From the NCBI GenBank assembly GCA_002943765.1, contig PQWQ01000002.1, positions 3,720,001-3,784,000 on the forward strand: a DNA stretch of 64,000 nt. Reading direction: 5' to 3'. The DNA is from Psoroptes ovis. Lineage: Eukaryota > Arthropoda > Arachnida > Sarcoptiformes > Psoroptidae. The number at the start of each line of letters is the position of its first letter. Within the stretch, counting starts at the first letter, position 1. Below the pieces are notes generated by a model. It ran no database searches. It saw nothing but the letters and a program-made list of their open reading frames with translations, and was not told the DNA's origin. Shown piece by piece: positions 1 through 11,221 of the stretch. A program made the position numbers and the translations under genes.

Positions 1-1
1 T

Positions 2-3000
2 TCAAATGTCGTATCGTATTATAGTAAATTGAATTCAAATTTGAATAATGCGAAACTAATGAATTGTTTGCAAGCTTACGGCCAAAATTTTAAAACATCA
101 CCATCATCATCGATTACAGTTTCAACAATACAATCAAATAATCATAATAATCATGTTTCATCAAATGAAGCACGAGTATTATCACGTGCTAATAAAATAT
201 TAATGTATGTTTTATTTAAATTGAGATATTCTCACTTTTCAAGTGGTAATTTATAAACTATTTTTGATTGTGCTTGTTTCAATAATTTGAAGGGTCAATG
301 TTTAAAAAGTTTTGAAAGAATAATTAATATCAGACTTTTAATATTATTTGCTATCCACTTTATATGGTCATGCAATCCATCATTCATTGATGGATTTATA
401 TGAATAGAAAGCATATTCTCCCTTGTGAATAAGATTTTAAGGATACTTTTAAGATTTTTGAAGGCTAAAATATATTTGAAATATATTGTATCATAATTCA
501 CATTTCTAATAAACCATTAATGTCGATCATATTAGTTGAAAATTTTTTTTTGTCAGCAAGGTTTCGATTGCTAAAAAGTTAGTCCAATAATAAATTCATT
601 TTTTTCTAATATTAAAAAAAAGGAAAAAGAAGTATTCATCAACATGTTCGGCTGCATCTTCATCAGCATTACAAAATTATCATCGAAGAAACGGTTTTGA
701 AAAAACGATTCGTAATTTCAAGCTGTTAAAGCAACTATTAGGTCCATCAACTCCATTGAATTCGCCAGGTACAACATCGGCCAAAGAACGTGTATTAGGT
801 CAAGGACCAAGAACGCCAGTAACACGCAAGCAAACACAAACAGTTACGCATCAGTTTCAGCAATCATTACAACAGCTGATGGATACATTGAGCAATGCAA
901 ACCCATTTTTTGTTCGATGTATCAAATCGAATGCTGAGAAAATGCCAAATCATTTTGATGATAAATTAGTATTGCAACAATTGAGATATACGGGAATGTT
1001 GGAAACTGTACGCATTCGACAATCAGGCTATTCTGTACGATTAACGTTCGATGAATTCATACAACATTATCGTATATTGTTACCGAATGGTTTATTATCA
1101 TCGAAAATGGATGTGCAAAATTTTTTGCTAAATATGAATTTGCCTACCGAAATGTATCAGATCGGCAAAACTAAAGTGTTTATGCGTGAAAGTGAAAAAT
1201 TGGCTTTGGATGAACGATTACATGAAGAAATTTTGAGACGCATTATTAACCTTCAAAGATGGGTAAGTTGTTTATTTTAATTTTCAATCAGTCAATAACA
1301 TTTGAAAGAAAAAACATTCACATGAATATTCAAATTAAGAATGTATTCAATTCACTATGCAAACTCACAAAGGCTAATGAACTAGAAATATTCTTATTGG
1401 CAACAGTATCTCATGAAAAAATTTTCCAGAATCTACATGCTAAAATTACTTCCGCATTATATCTAAAGTTGCGGTATTAACTCAATATTCTAAAATATTA
1501 ATTCTTATTATTCTTATACAAAAAAAAGGTTCGCACATGGATTTGTCGGAAACGTTTCAATGAGATGCGTAATGCAGCTGTGATTGTACAAACATTCGTA
1601 CGACGTTTCATTGCCCAAAGGCGTCTAAAGCGGCTAAAAATGATTGCACAATATGAAAATTGGGCAGCGAATGCAATTCAAAAGCATTGGCGCTCATATC
1701 AAACACGTAAATGGTTTACAAATCTGAGGAAATCTATTGTCAAATTTCAGGCATGTTGCCGCGGTCATTTATTTCGTAAAAACATGAATGATGTATTGGA
1801 AGAATGTCAAAGATTAAGGGAAAAAGCACAGAAAGAAACATTGCATATATCACAACAAGAACAACTTGTAAATGTTCAAGAACCTGTCAATCTTCGAAAA
1901 TCTTCAGTACAAGGTGATAATAGTAATAATAACAATAATAAAATGTCGAATGTATCTGTATTAATACGAACTACGCCCCCTGTAAATTCTTTAGCATCAT
2001 CATCGACAATAATCAAAGGTATGTGCAATGATTACTATTTTTGGATATGTGCATTAATGATAAAATCAATAAAATTTTATTACGATCATCATTAGATGGA
2101 GGTGTTGGTAGCAGTAGTGGCGGTGCTTCTGATAACAGTCATAATATATCATCCATGAATGCATTGTCTCCAAATGAAATCATAATACATAATTCAACTG
2201 CTGCTGTAAATAAATCAACAGATTCAAATTTAGTAATCCCTGTAAATGTGATATCGAACAATAATAATGGTTCGACCATTAGCTGTGATGATAAAAATGA
2301 AAAATTGGATGAAAATCTTGAATGCTTGGCTAGCGAATCAGCTCGTGATGATTTAGTGGATATTGATGATGATGATGATGATCAAGATGATAATCAACAA
2401 ATTCATTTAAATCGTAAAAGAAATATTCCGATACGTAAAGCATCATTCAAGCGTAAAACAAATAATAAATTGAATGACGACAAATCATCAATAAGTTCAC
2501 CGGTTTCCGGTCTAAAGACGCCATCCAGTACCATCGAATCTAAAACTCCATCCGATCATCAGATTTTTCAACAACAGCCACATAGACAACTGACAAAATT
2601 ATCAAGTGATTCTAAAATAATAGAACTAACAGGGTCTAATACATCATCATTTACTCCATCCAGTCATTCAATAATCGATAAATATAGTAGTGGTTCTCAT
2701 AAATTTCGAAGTAACAGTGAAACATCTGCGGCTCATACTCAACAAATAACATCCGCAATCAGTGGTTCCGGAAGTGGCAGCTCTGCACAACATCTTACAG
2801 CATCGACTACCATTTCAAATATTCCATATTCAATTGCATCATCAGTGAATCAGCGCACATCATTAACCAAATATCAAACATTTGATGAATCAGTAGGATC
2901 ATCTTTAGGTTCTTCTGGATTTTCAACTGCACCTTCGGGTCCCATTCAAAAGGCTAAAGCGACTTTCCGTAATATAATGGGTAAATCAACATCCAATCAA

Positions 3001-5961
3001 GATGCGATGAATCAAAAACGTTTATTGAAACAAACAATGTCAATGAAATATGGTAATTCGATGGAATTTGACCATTTATCAACATCTGATCCTAAAATGT
3101 TGAAATCGTCTAATGATTCAGCATTAAACATGAAAAGTTTATCAAACAATGATTTAGGTTTAGTTAATTATAATAATTCAAAGAATATTCTTAAATCAAC
3201 AAAAAATTCGAATAGTCAAAATGATTTGAATTCAGAAAGTATGAAAAACATTACGCATATGCCATTCAACATGCTTCAATCACATCAATCAATACAGCAA
3301 CAACAACAACAGTCATCATTAAAGGATGAAAATTTCACATTACTTTCAAGACATTCAATACATGATGAGAGTAATTTTAAATCTGGTGAAATATGTGCCA
3401 TTTGTGAGAATTCAATGATTCTGATGGTTCCACCGCATGCTTCACAAAGTTCATCAGCATCAAAAATTAATCAATCACAAACACATTTGAAATGTTCTGA
3501 ATGTAAACAATTATTCCATAAGAAATGTATACATCTCATCACAGACATACCTTGTAAAAAAGAAGGTTCATTCTCATCATCATCATCATCAAGCATAGCA
3601 AATATGAATATCAATTTCAATAATAACATTATATCATCTTCATCTTCATCGATGTTTGGAGGTTAGTACATATTTTCATCTACATGATTCATTTGATTTC
3701 GATTCTTTTTAAATTTGAATAGCATTCAATCCTTCGAGACCGCCAAGAAATAAACAGAAAAAAGCTAAAATTAGTAGTAAAAATAATTTGAATGATAATA
3801 ATTCGATGTCTAAAAGTCAGCAATCATTAATTAAGAATCAATCAACAGCGAAATCATCAACTACCACCAAGCAATCTGTGCGTGTTAAACAATTTATCGA
3901 TCCTCATGATATTTTGATAACAGATTTGAATGAACTAACTTTAATGGATAAATTTATATCGAAAAAAATTCGTGATATGGACCAAAATATTTTATTTAAA
4001 AAGAAAATATCTAATAATAATTCAAATTCATCGAAACCAAAAGAATGTATGGTCGATATTGTATTTAAATTAGCGCTGAAAGAATTCAAAAATAATTTAA
4101 TATCTACATTCTCCGTCACATCCAATAATAATAATATTAATCAAAACAATAATGGTAATGGTGGTAATATGGTTGTACGTTTAACGTATAAAGATTTGAT
4201 AGATCATTTTGCTCAGGTATTTCATGAATTGATTGAATCAGTATTTTGATCAATTTTCAACATTTTTTTTTTTCATTAGATATTATTGAATGTATGTGAA
4301 ATTGAGAACACATATAAATCATTCCCAGTGATATTAGGTGTGAATGCATTCCGTGGTTATATGGATGAATTACGTAATATGAATATGAATGAAAAGCTAA
4401 ATGCTAACAATAGTAGCAAATTAAATTCTAATTCTAATCTGAATTCAAATTCAAATAAAAATCGTAATAAGCAAAGTAACAAAAATAAACGTAATAATGC
4501 TGGTGCCGCAAATCATGAAGTATATAAAACGTTCGGTCATGAATTTTATACATCAACGGCTAATATTTATACTGTTTGTGAAGTATGCAATTCCTATGTA
4601 TGGATGATGGAACGCATTTTTATATGTAGACGTTGTAAATTAGCCTGTCATCGTAAATGTTTTGAAAAGATATCATTTACGTGTGGCAGCAATGGTAATA
4701 ATAAATCATCAAATAAATTGACGGTATTTGGATCACCTCTTGCATCATTGATTACTGATGAATGTCGAATCCCATTGGTTGTCGAGCATCTAATAGCAAA
4801 AATTGAATTAAAAGGTCTTTATGTGGAAGGCATTTATAGAAAATCAGCTCGATTAACATCGATCAATGAATTGAAGCAAATGTTCGATTCACAACGTACC
4901 GATATTGATCTCGATCATTATAGTGTTCATGTATTGGCCGGTTGTCTCAAGTTATTTTTTCGTGAAATGCCCGAACCATTAATGACTTATGAACTGTATG
5001 ATGATTTTCTATGGGCTACCACAGTTACTGATCCTATGGAAAGAAATCAAATTATATTGAATCATATAAGTAAATTGCCAAAAGCTAATTTTGATTTATT
5101 AGAAAGACTCACTTTCCATTTGGCTCGAGTCGCACGGCAAGAATCGGCCAATCGTATGAATGCAAATTCTTTAGCCATAGTTTTTGCACCTTGTATCCTC
5201 AGAACAAATAAATCAATGCAAATGCAAGATAAATTGAATGATATTAGCAAACAAACTATGTAAGTCATTTAAGTTTTTTGTCCAATTTACATTTTCAATT
5301 TAAAAATATAATTTTCTACTGCAAACAGCTGCATCGAAAGCATAATAAGTGAACAAATGCGTCAAATATCGGATACATTGAATGATATTGATATATTAGA
5401 TACAGCATGTCATACAGCGACATCAAGACTGTCATCGATTAGACATTCTAAGGTTAGTTTCATATCATTATCATATTTCAAAGATATCATTTTAACTCTA
5501 TTTTAACGCAGATGAATATGAACCGAAGTGATTCAAAATCAATCATGAATCATGATACGAATTCTAATGATGTAGCATCGGTCAGTAGTGTGATAGAAGA
5601 TGTAACCGGTGTTGTAAGTGTGGATGATGATGAAGAGGAATATTTGACAAAACAAATATCTGAATTAATAACTGAAAAGTATGTTTCTTTTGCTTTTTTT
5701 AAATCCATTATATAATTGTAATTAATTTTGTTTTATGATTATTGTAGGAATCATTTAACGACCATTTTACCAACATTTCGAATCGCTTCTTCTTGTTCTG
5801 ATGATGATTTAATTCTATTATCATCTAATGAAAATGATGAAATGATCACGACGACCAATGCCAGTTCAGATGAATGCCTTAATGATAATGCTTCCACTGC
5901 TGTAAAAATTGGAAGTAATATCGTCAACAATAAATCTCAATCTAATATCAAACAAATTTAA
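2..5961 (+). CDS. Myo9: Unconventional myosin class IX (RhoGAP myosin), 3' part
   Basis: Actin motor fused to a Rho GTPase-activating domain. The window enters inside the motor domain. Exons joined by phase: 2-204, 623-1262, 1529-2018, 2096-3661, 3723-4216, 4280-5259, 5329-5452, 5512-5678, 5748-5961 (1,625 visible residues). In order: the end of the motor with NPFFVRCIKSN and LRYTGMLETVRIRQSGY; about four IQ-like segments from LQRWVRTWICRKRF onward; a long Ser/Asn/Asp-rich linker; a C1-like zinc finger (CAIC...CSEC...HKKC); a second C1 (CEVC...CRRC...HRKC); then RhoGAP with the arginine-finger motif GIYRKSA and KLFFREMPEPL; and an acidic, low-complexity tail. This domain order is specific to class IX. 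It probably inactivates Rho near actin filaments. The true start and most of the motor lie left of the window. Exon 1 (Ser/Asn-rich) is probably a motor surface loop and is less certain than the rest. Confidence 0.92.
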
Positions 5962-6208
5962 AATGCCTTGACTGAAAATAATCCATCCTAAAACTCTAAG
6001 AGTTCATATGAATGCATAATATTTTATTTTGTTCGATAAATCGAATGAAAATTTGTGTAAATTTTTCAAAAGTTTTTTTTTGTAATCATTGAATAAGTGA
6101 TGATGTCCTATCATTATGTTATCTTTAATGGGATACATTTTTCAAACTTGTAAATGTTTAAATTTTTTTTGCGAAATTGTTTTTTGTGATGCATTATTTT
6201 TTTAAAAC

Positions 6209-6214
6209 AAATAA
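6209..6214 (+). terminator. Poly(A) signal of the myosin IX gene
   Basis: AATAAA lies about 250 bases after the myosin stop codon. The stretch 5962-6451 is otherwise AT-rich 3' UTR plus the short upstream region of the next gene. Confidence 0.6.
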
Positions 6215-6451
6215 AAGCTTTGAAGTTTTTCATTTCATTTTTAATTTAACAGATTTGATTAAATGATAATTTTTCAATCTACTAATCCATTTAAAATTAT
6301 TCGTAGTTTATGAATCGATTTCCGCACTTTATGAATGGCGTCTGAAGGTTGACATTTTAAGGTTAATAACACATTTTCAATGTGTTTTGAATATTCAAAT
6401 TTCAACATTTATCAAATGCAATTGTCATTGAGCTAAGGTGTTTGTTTGAAA

Positions 6452-6753
6452 ATGTTGTTTCCAGTTCGATGTTGGACATGTGGTAAAGTGATTGGTCATC
6501 TTTGGGAAAAATTCAATGAACACATTAAAGGATTACGAATATCGAATGATACACTCGTAGAACAAGGACTAGAGTATGTGTAATTGATTATAATTCCAAT
6601 TATTTTTTTTTTATAATTTCACCCTTACCATATTTGAATAGACCAGTATTCAAACAAATGGGATTGAAACGTTTCTGCTGTCATACAATGTTTTTGGCGC
6701 ATTACGCACAATATGAAGATGCAATTCGCATGGGATTCCCCGAAGAAATTTGA
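6452..6753 (+). CDS. RNA polymerase I/II/III subunit RPB10-like (RPABC5), divergent
   Basis: Small zinc-binding subunit shared by the three nuclear RNA polymerases. Two exons, 6452-6573 and 6642-6753, joined in phase 2 give 77 residues; the usual length is about 67. The N-terminus MLFPVRCWTCGKVIGHLWEK matches the family signature PVRCxTCGK. The second zinc pair is the CC of LKRFCCHTMFLAHY. The family normally has YCCRRM here, so the two arginines after CC are replaced by His-Thr, and the middle and C-terminus are loosely conserved. It could be the only, fast-evolving RPB10 or a diverged extra copy. It is followed by AATAAA at 6775 and lies tail-to-tail with the V-ATPase c gene. Confidence 0.78.
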
Positions 6754-6774
6754 TAATGATTTGTCAAACTCTGG

Positions 6775-6780
6775 AATAAA
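6775..6780 (+). terminator. Poly(A) signal of the RPB10-like gene
   Basis: AATAAA sits 21 bases after the stop codon. Confidence 0.6.
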
Positions 6781-7420
6781 ATTTTTTTATTTTATTAATT
6801 AAAATTCAATTATTTATGATACAAATTAACACATTGATTTCTTGATTATTTTTTTTTTCTCTCAATTGAATAATTATCAAATCATAGATTATTTTTTTGT
6901 GATGACTTTTTTTTTTAAATTCAAACATTTTTCTAAAACTCATTCGAAAGAATTAAGAATCGCACACATATCGCTATCATTAAAAATGGATGATGAATCA
7001 ATTGTTCATGTTAGCATGCATTTAGCTTTTGTGTATAAACAATCATAATATATTCAACAATAGTTCAATAATTTATGTTGTTCGAATGATTCGATGTTCA
7101 ATAAAACATATCTTTGGAATGCGATTGAAAATTGATGCGGACATATTTTTGGCGAAGTGGGCGTTATTTTTGCAGAAAAAATTTTGTTTTAGAGCTGAAC
7201 TAATTATAGAATAATTAAATAAATTCACCAGGTAAATAAATATCGGTGTTGACAGAATAGGTGTGGGTGTTATGATTAGTGTTAATAAATTGTTGAAGAG
7301 AATTTCATTGAAAACAAGAACACGAAAAAAAAAAAACAGAATGGATGATTTTGTTTGATGATGAATGAAAGATGAGAAAATGATAACCATCAAATTGATA
7401 TAATTGTGATTGGTAGAAAT
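6781..7420. other. Intergenic, 3' UTRs of convergent genes
   Basis: AT-rich sequence between the stop codons of the RPB10-like and V-ATPase c genes. Open frames here are short, start at non-ATG codons or lack homology signals. I see no gene in it. Confidence 0.5.
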
Positions 7421-7903
7421 TTATGTTTTTGTTGCTAAAACTAATGCAACGATCAAACCATAGAGACCCAAGACTTCGGCAAAAATAAGTATAAGAATCA
7501 TACCGACAAATAAACGTGGTTGCTGTGCGGTACCGCGTACACCAGCATCACCAACAATACCTATAGCAAAACCAGCAGCTAAACCAGATAAACCAACTGA
7601 TAATCCAGCACCAAGATGTAGAAAGCCTTTGAAAAGATGATAACCACCTGATCCACCTTCAGCAAGACTATTTGCTAATATGGCAGCAACAACAAGACCA
7701 TAGATAGCAATGATACCAGCCATAACAACCGGAATAATTGATTTCATAATTAATTCAGGTCTCATAACTGCCATTGCAGCAATCCCAGTGCCAGATTTAG
7801 CTGTTCCATATGCTGCACCGAACGAACTGAATACGATTGCTGATGCGGCACCTAATACACCGAAAAATGGTCCATATACTGGAGTTAATTCTGCGTCAGT
7901 CAT
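7421..7903 (-). CDS. Vha16: V-type proton ATPase 16 kDa proteolipid subunit c
   Basis: Rotor-ring subunit of the V0 sector that carries protons across endosomal, lysosomal and secretory membranes. One uninterrupted coding exon of 160 residues, the normal length for animal subunit c. It has four hydrophobic helices arranged as two similar hairpins. The proton-carrying glutamate is present in helix 4 (ILIFAEVLGLYGLIVALVLA). Other signatures are FGAAYGTAKSG, MAVMRPELIMKSIIPVVMAGI and AAGFAIGIVGDAGVRGTAQQ. Codon use is less AT-rich than in neighbouring genes, as expected for strong expression. A 5' UTR intron upstream is possible but I cannot define it. Confidence 0.97.
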   Translation of the reverse strand: MTDAELTPVYGPFFGVLGAASAIVFSSFGAAYGTAKSGTGIAAMAVMRPELIMKSIIPVVMAGIIAIYGLVVAAILANSLAEGGSGGYHLFKGFLHLGAGLSVGLSGLAAGFAIGIVGDAGVRGTAQQPRLFVGMILILIFAEVLGLYGLIVALVLATKT

Positions 7904-8849
7904 TGTTATTTTTGGATGAGTTATTATAAAATTACAATGTGTTCAGGATCAAAATTATTTGAACGATTTGTTGTCAATCAATGTAAACTGAAACGAATCT
8001 AGAATTAGATAAAAAAATATTTTATTAGACAATATTCAAAATTAAATTAATGGAATGTGAAAATTATAGGGGCGTATCGGCAAAATTATTACAATCAAAA
8101 TTTAATATTTACCTAAGACGATAGCGGTCGTAGCAATGATTAGTCGTTTGCTGTTTGATATATGATAGAAATAACGTTTTAAAATTGCTTTGATTAGTTG
8201 TCTTTTCTAATTGATACACGATGATAATGATGATAATAAGACTCTCAATAAAGCGTAATTATAATACCAGATAAACAAAATTTATATCTCAATATATCTA
8301 AAAACATTTATATATGAACGAAATATATAATGATTTAAATCAATTGATTTGTTTAATAAATTTTGGCCACCGCTTTTTATAGCGAGCACAATGTTTTAGC
8401 TTATAGTATAATGTAAAGTCTTTTATTGTGTGCAATATCAGGACAATGTATATTTGATACGCGATTGACAATTGTATTAGAAATTTGTGACCATGGTGGC
8501 GTTTAAATCGATGAAATGAATGTATACAATTAAATCGATGACGACGAAATTAAGAATATATATAAATCAAAAGCTATGATAAAAGCATTATATATGTGAA
8601 GTTAGATCAGTGGTTTTTCAATTTGTTCACAATGTTAAATGATGCCGGCTAGATATTAATATATTAGATTTTATTGTAGGAGATGTTTGAGAACCACTTG
8701 GCCAAATGTTATTAATATATGAACATTTCGTAGATCTTTAAACGCAAACTCATAGCCCTTTAACTCATGTATATATCTGCTCATAAATGATAGGACAAAA
8801 GTTTTGATTTGTTTATTAAAATTAAATTAAAGCAAAATTAATCTACAAA
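7904..8849. other. Divergent intergenic region, V-ATPase c / NOSIP
   Basis: About 950 bases between two start codons on opposite strands, so it should hold both promoters and 5' UTRs. AT-rich with no ORF worth calling. A GC-richer patch lies near 8365-8390. No clear TATA or initiator assignment is possible by eye. Confidence 0.5.
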
Positions 8850-9772
8850 ATGACAAGACATGCAAAAAATAATACAGCTTCATCAGTTTATTCATATCAT
8901 GAAAGGCAACAAGATCAACAAATCAGTGGCTACGGTACACAACGTAAACGATTATCCAAGGATTCAATAAAACAATTTAATGCTTGTAATTTAACATTAC
9001 AACCATGTCGTAATCCAGTTATAACGTAAATATAATGACAATGTTCGATCGAAATCTCAATTAATTCTAATTTATTCCATAGTCCTGAAGGCTATCTTTA
9101 TGATAAAGAAGCCATTTTGGAATATATATTGAAAGAAAAAAATAAAATCATAAAAAATAAGAAGCGTTATGAAAAACAATTGAAAGAACATGCTAAGTCA
9201 GAATCATCGTCAAATCTTCAAAGCCAAAAACCTTCATCGTCTTCAGTTTCGAATATGAGCGATGGCAATGATAAACAGTTGCCAAGTTTTTGGATACCAA
9301 ATCTAACGCCAACTACCAATAATGATAAAATGATTAAAAAACCAGATTCAGTTGTACGATGTCCCATGAGCGGTAAACCACTAAAAGTTAATCAATTGAT
9401 CGATGTAAAATTTACCAAACATTTAGAAGAGTGTGCAAAAAGTTCTAAAAGCGGTCAAGATGCCATTTATAAATGCGCTATATCAGGTGATATTTTGACC
9501 AATTCAACCAGATGTGTTGTACTGAAAACATCGTAAGTTTTCTCATTATTTTATAATACCATCTAAATCATGATAATTTAAATTCAATCAGTGGTTCTGT
9601 GATTACTGAAGAATGTTATGAACGAATAAAGAAAGATATGGTTGATCCTGTGAATGATAAACCAGTCAAAGAATCGGATGTAATACGATTACAAAGAGGT
9701 GGAACTGGTTATTCTAGTGCCAATGATAATGCATTGGAGGCAAAATTGTACCGTCCGGTTATGTCTGCGTAA
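8850..9772 (+). CDS. NOSIP: Nitric oxide synthase-interacting protein homologue (NOSIP)
   Basis: U-box-type E3 ubiquitin ligase family, also found with spliceosomes. Exons 8850-9025, 9083-9532 and 9592-9772 join in phase to give 268 residues. The N-terminal signature MTRHAKNNTASSVYSYHE and the RING/U-box-like core LQPCRNPVIT-PEGYLYDKEAILEYIL are typical. A Lys/Ser-rich linker follows, then the second U-box-like half (RCPMSGKPLKVNQLIDVKF; KCAISGDILTNSTRCVVLKTSG) and the C-terminal VIRLQRGGTGYSS. The start is the first ATG in the conserved motif. AATAAA at 9837-9842 is the likely poly(A) signal. METTL5 starts 252 bases downstream on the same strand. Confidence 0.95.
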
Positions 9773-10024
9773 ACTAAATGGCATTACTAAAAATTTCATT
9801 TTGTATAATTTCCATCAATCGAGTTTTAAATGTTAAAATAAACATGTTAATTATCAAAAAACAAACAAAAATGATCTACCATTGATGCAAAATATTTTTC
9901 AAAAAATGAAATTAAAAAATAAAATAAAACAATCGATTGTCAATCATACAATAATCGATTGTAGAATTAATCATGTGACAATTCCTAATTTGCTTTCAAA
10001 TTAATTGCTGTATATGTTCAAATC

Positions 10025-10687
10025 ATGAAACTTTACGAATTGGAAATGTTTATGGAATCAATTGATGGCTTTGATGAGCCTAAAATTCAATTGGAACAAT
10101 ATGAAACTGGCCATCATATTGGTGCTCGCATGTTGTTCACCATGAATTCATTCGGAGATATACAGGATCAAATGATCATCGATCTTGGTACTGGTTGTGG
10201 TCGTTTAGGCCTTACATGTGCATATTTGAATGCTGCATTTGTTCTTGGTGTTGATGTTGATTCAAAAGCATTGCAAAAATGCATGGATAATTATCGATCA
10301 TCGAAAGATAATCATGGAGAAGAAGAAGAAGAAGAGAATTCTCTTAATAATTTTGATGTCTTATGTGCTGATATTCTTGATGATAATATATGGACAAATT
10401 TCACCAATAAATTCGATGTCTGCATTATGAATCCACCTTTCGGCACCAAAAATAATCAAGGAATTGATATTAAATTTTTACAACGTGCATTACAATTATC
10501 AACAAAAGCCGTGTATTCATTGCATAAAACATCAACACGTCAATATATATTGAAAAAAGCAAAAGATTTCGGAGCAAAAGGGGAAGTGATAGCTCAACTA
10601 CGTTACGATCTCCCGCAAACATATAAATTTCATAGAAAACAATCTAAAGATATTAATGTTGATTTTTATCGTTTTATTCCGTTATGA
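10025..10687 (+). CDS. METTL5: METTL5-type 18S rRNA N6-adenosine methyltransferase
   Basis: Class I SAM-dependent methyltransferase that, with TRMT112, methylates an adenosine in 18S rRNA. Single exon, 220 residues, the usual length. The substrate/partner region LEQYETGHHIGARML comes first, then SAM motif I DLGTGCGRLGL, an acidic GVDVD strand end, and the catalytic NPPF (MNPPFGTKNNQGIDIKFL). The C-terminus VYSLHKTSTRQYI and LRYDLPQTYKFHRKQS is very characteristic. A run of glutamates (residues ~98-104) is a low-complexity insert. No intron. AATAAA at 10886-10891 is the likely poly(A) signal. Confidence 0.95.
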   Translation: MKLYELEMFMESIDGFDEPKIQLEQYETGHHIGARMLFTMNSFGDIQDQMIIDLGTGCGRLGLTCAYLNAAFVLGVDVDSKALQKCMDNYRSSKDNHGEEEEEENSLNNFDVLCADILDDNIWTNFTNKFDVCIMNPPFGTKNNQGIDIKFLQRALQLSTKAVYSLHKTSTRQYILKKAKDFGAKGEVIAQLRYDLPQTYKFHRKQSKDINVDFYRFIPL

Positions 10688-11221
10688 ATGATGATAACAA
10701 ATAATATTCAAAGACAAAAACATTGCGAAAATTGATTCAAATGTCTATTGAATGGTTGTTGTGAATTTAAATATGTATAATATAAAAATTTTCTTGCGTC
10801 TAATTTATTGATAAATATAAACAATGATAATAATTGAAAAAATTAAACGCCATATCATTGACGCTTTTTACGTATTTTCTTTTTTAATAAAAACATTTGA
10901 CCCCGGAAATCGTATAAAGTGAAAGAGGTGAGGAAAAAAATGTAATATTTAGGAACGTAATTATATTCAATTATTTATAATAAATTTATGTATAAAAAAA
11001 CATCATATCATCAATTTAATGTAAGATAAATATTACTATATTCTGAATGAATTGTTTGTGTGTGTGTGTGTGCTTGAATTGATTTGATTTTTTTTTCATG
11101 ATTAATATTAGTAATATTGTGTATTTATATTTCAGTCAATGATTGGATTGATTTATTCGATAAAATATATCTATTCGTATTGCAAATTTACTTAATTCAG
11201 TGATGGCATATGAAAATATGG
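10688..11221. other. Convergent 3' region with a GT microsatellite
   Basis: Between the METTL5 and PACSIN stop codons. It holds AATAAA at 10886-10891 and a GT dinucleotide run at about 11057-11072. No coding signal is seen. Confidence 0.6.

Noticed and set aside
7710..7919. Plus-strand frame of 69 codons
   Set aside because: It is the antisense shadow of V-ATPase subunit c, whose conserved protein on the minus strand explains the lack of stops.
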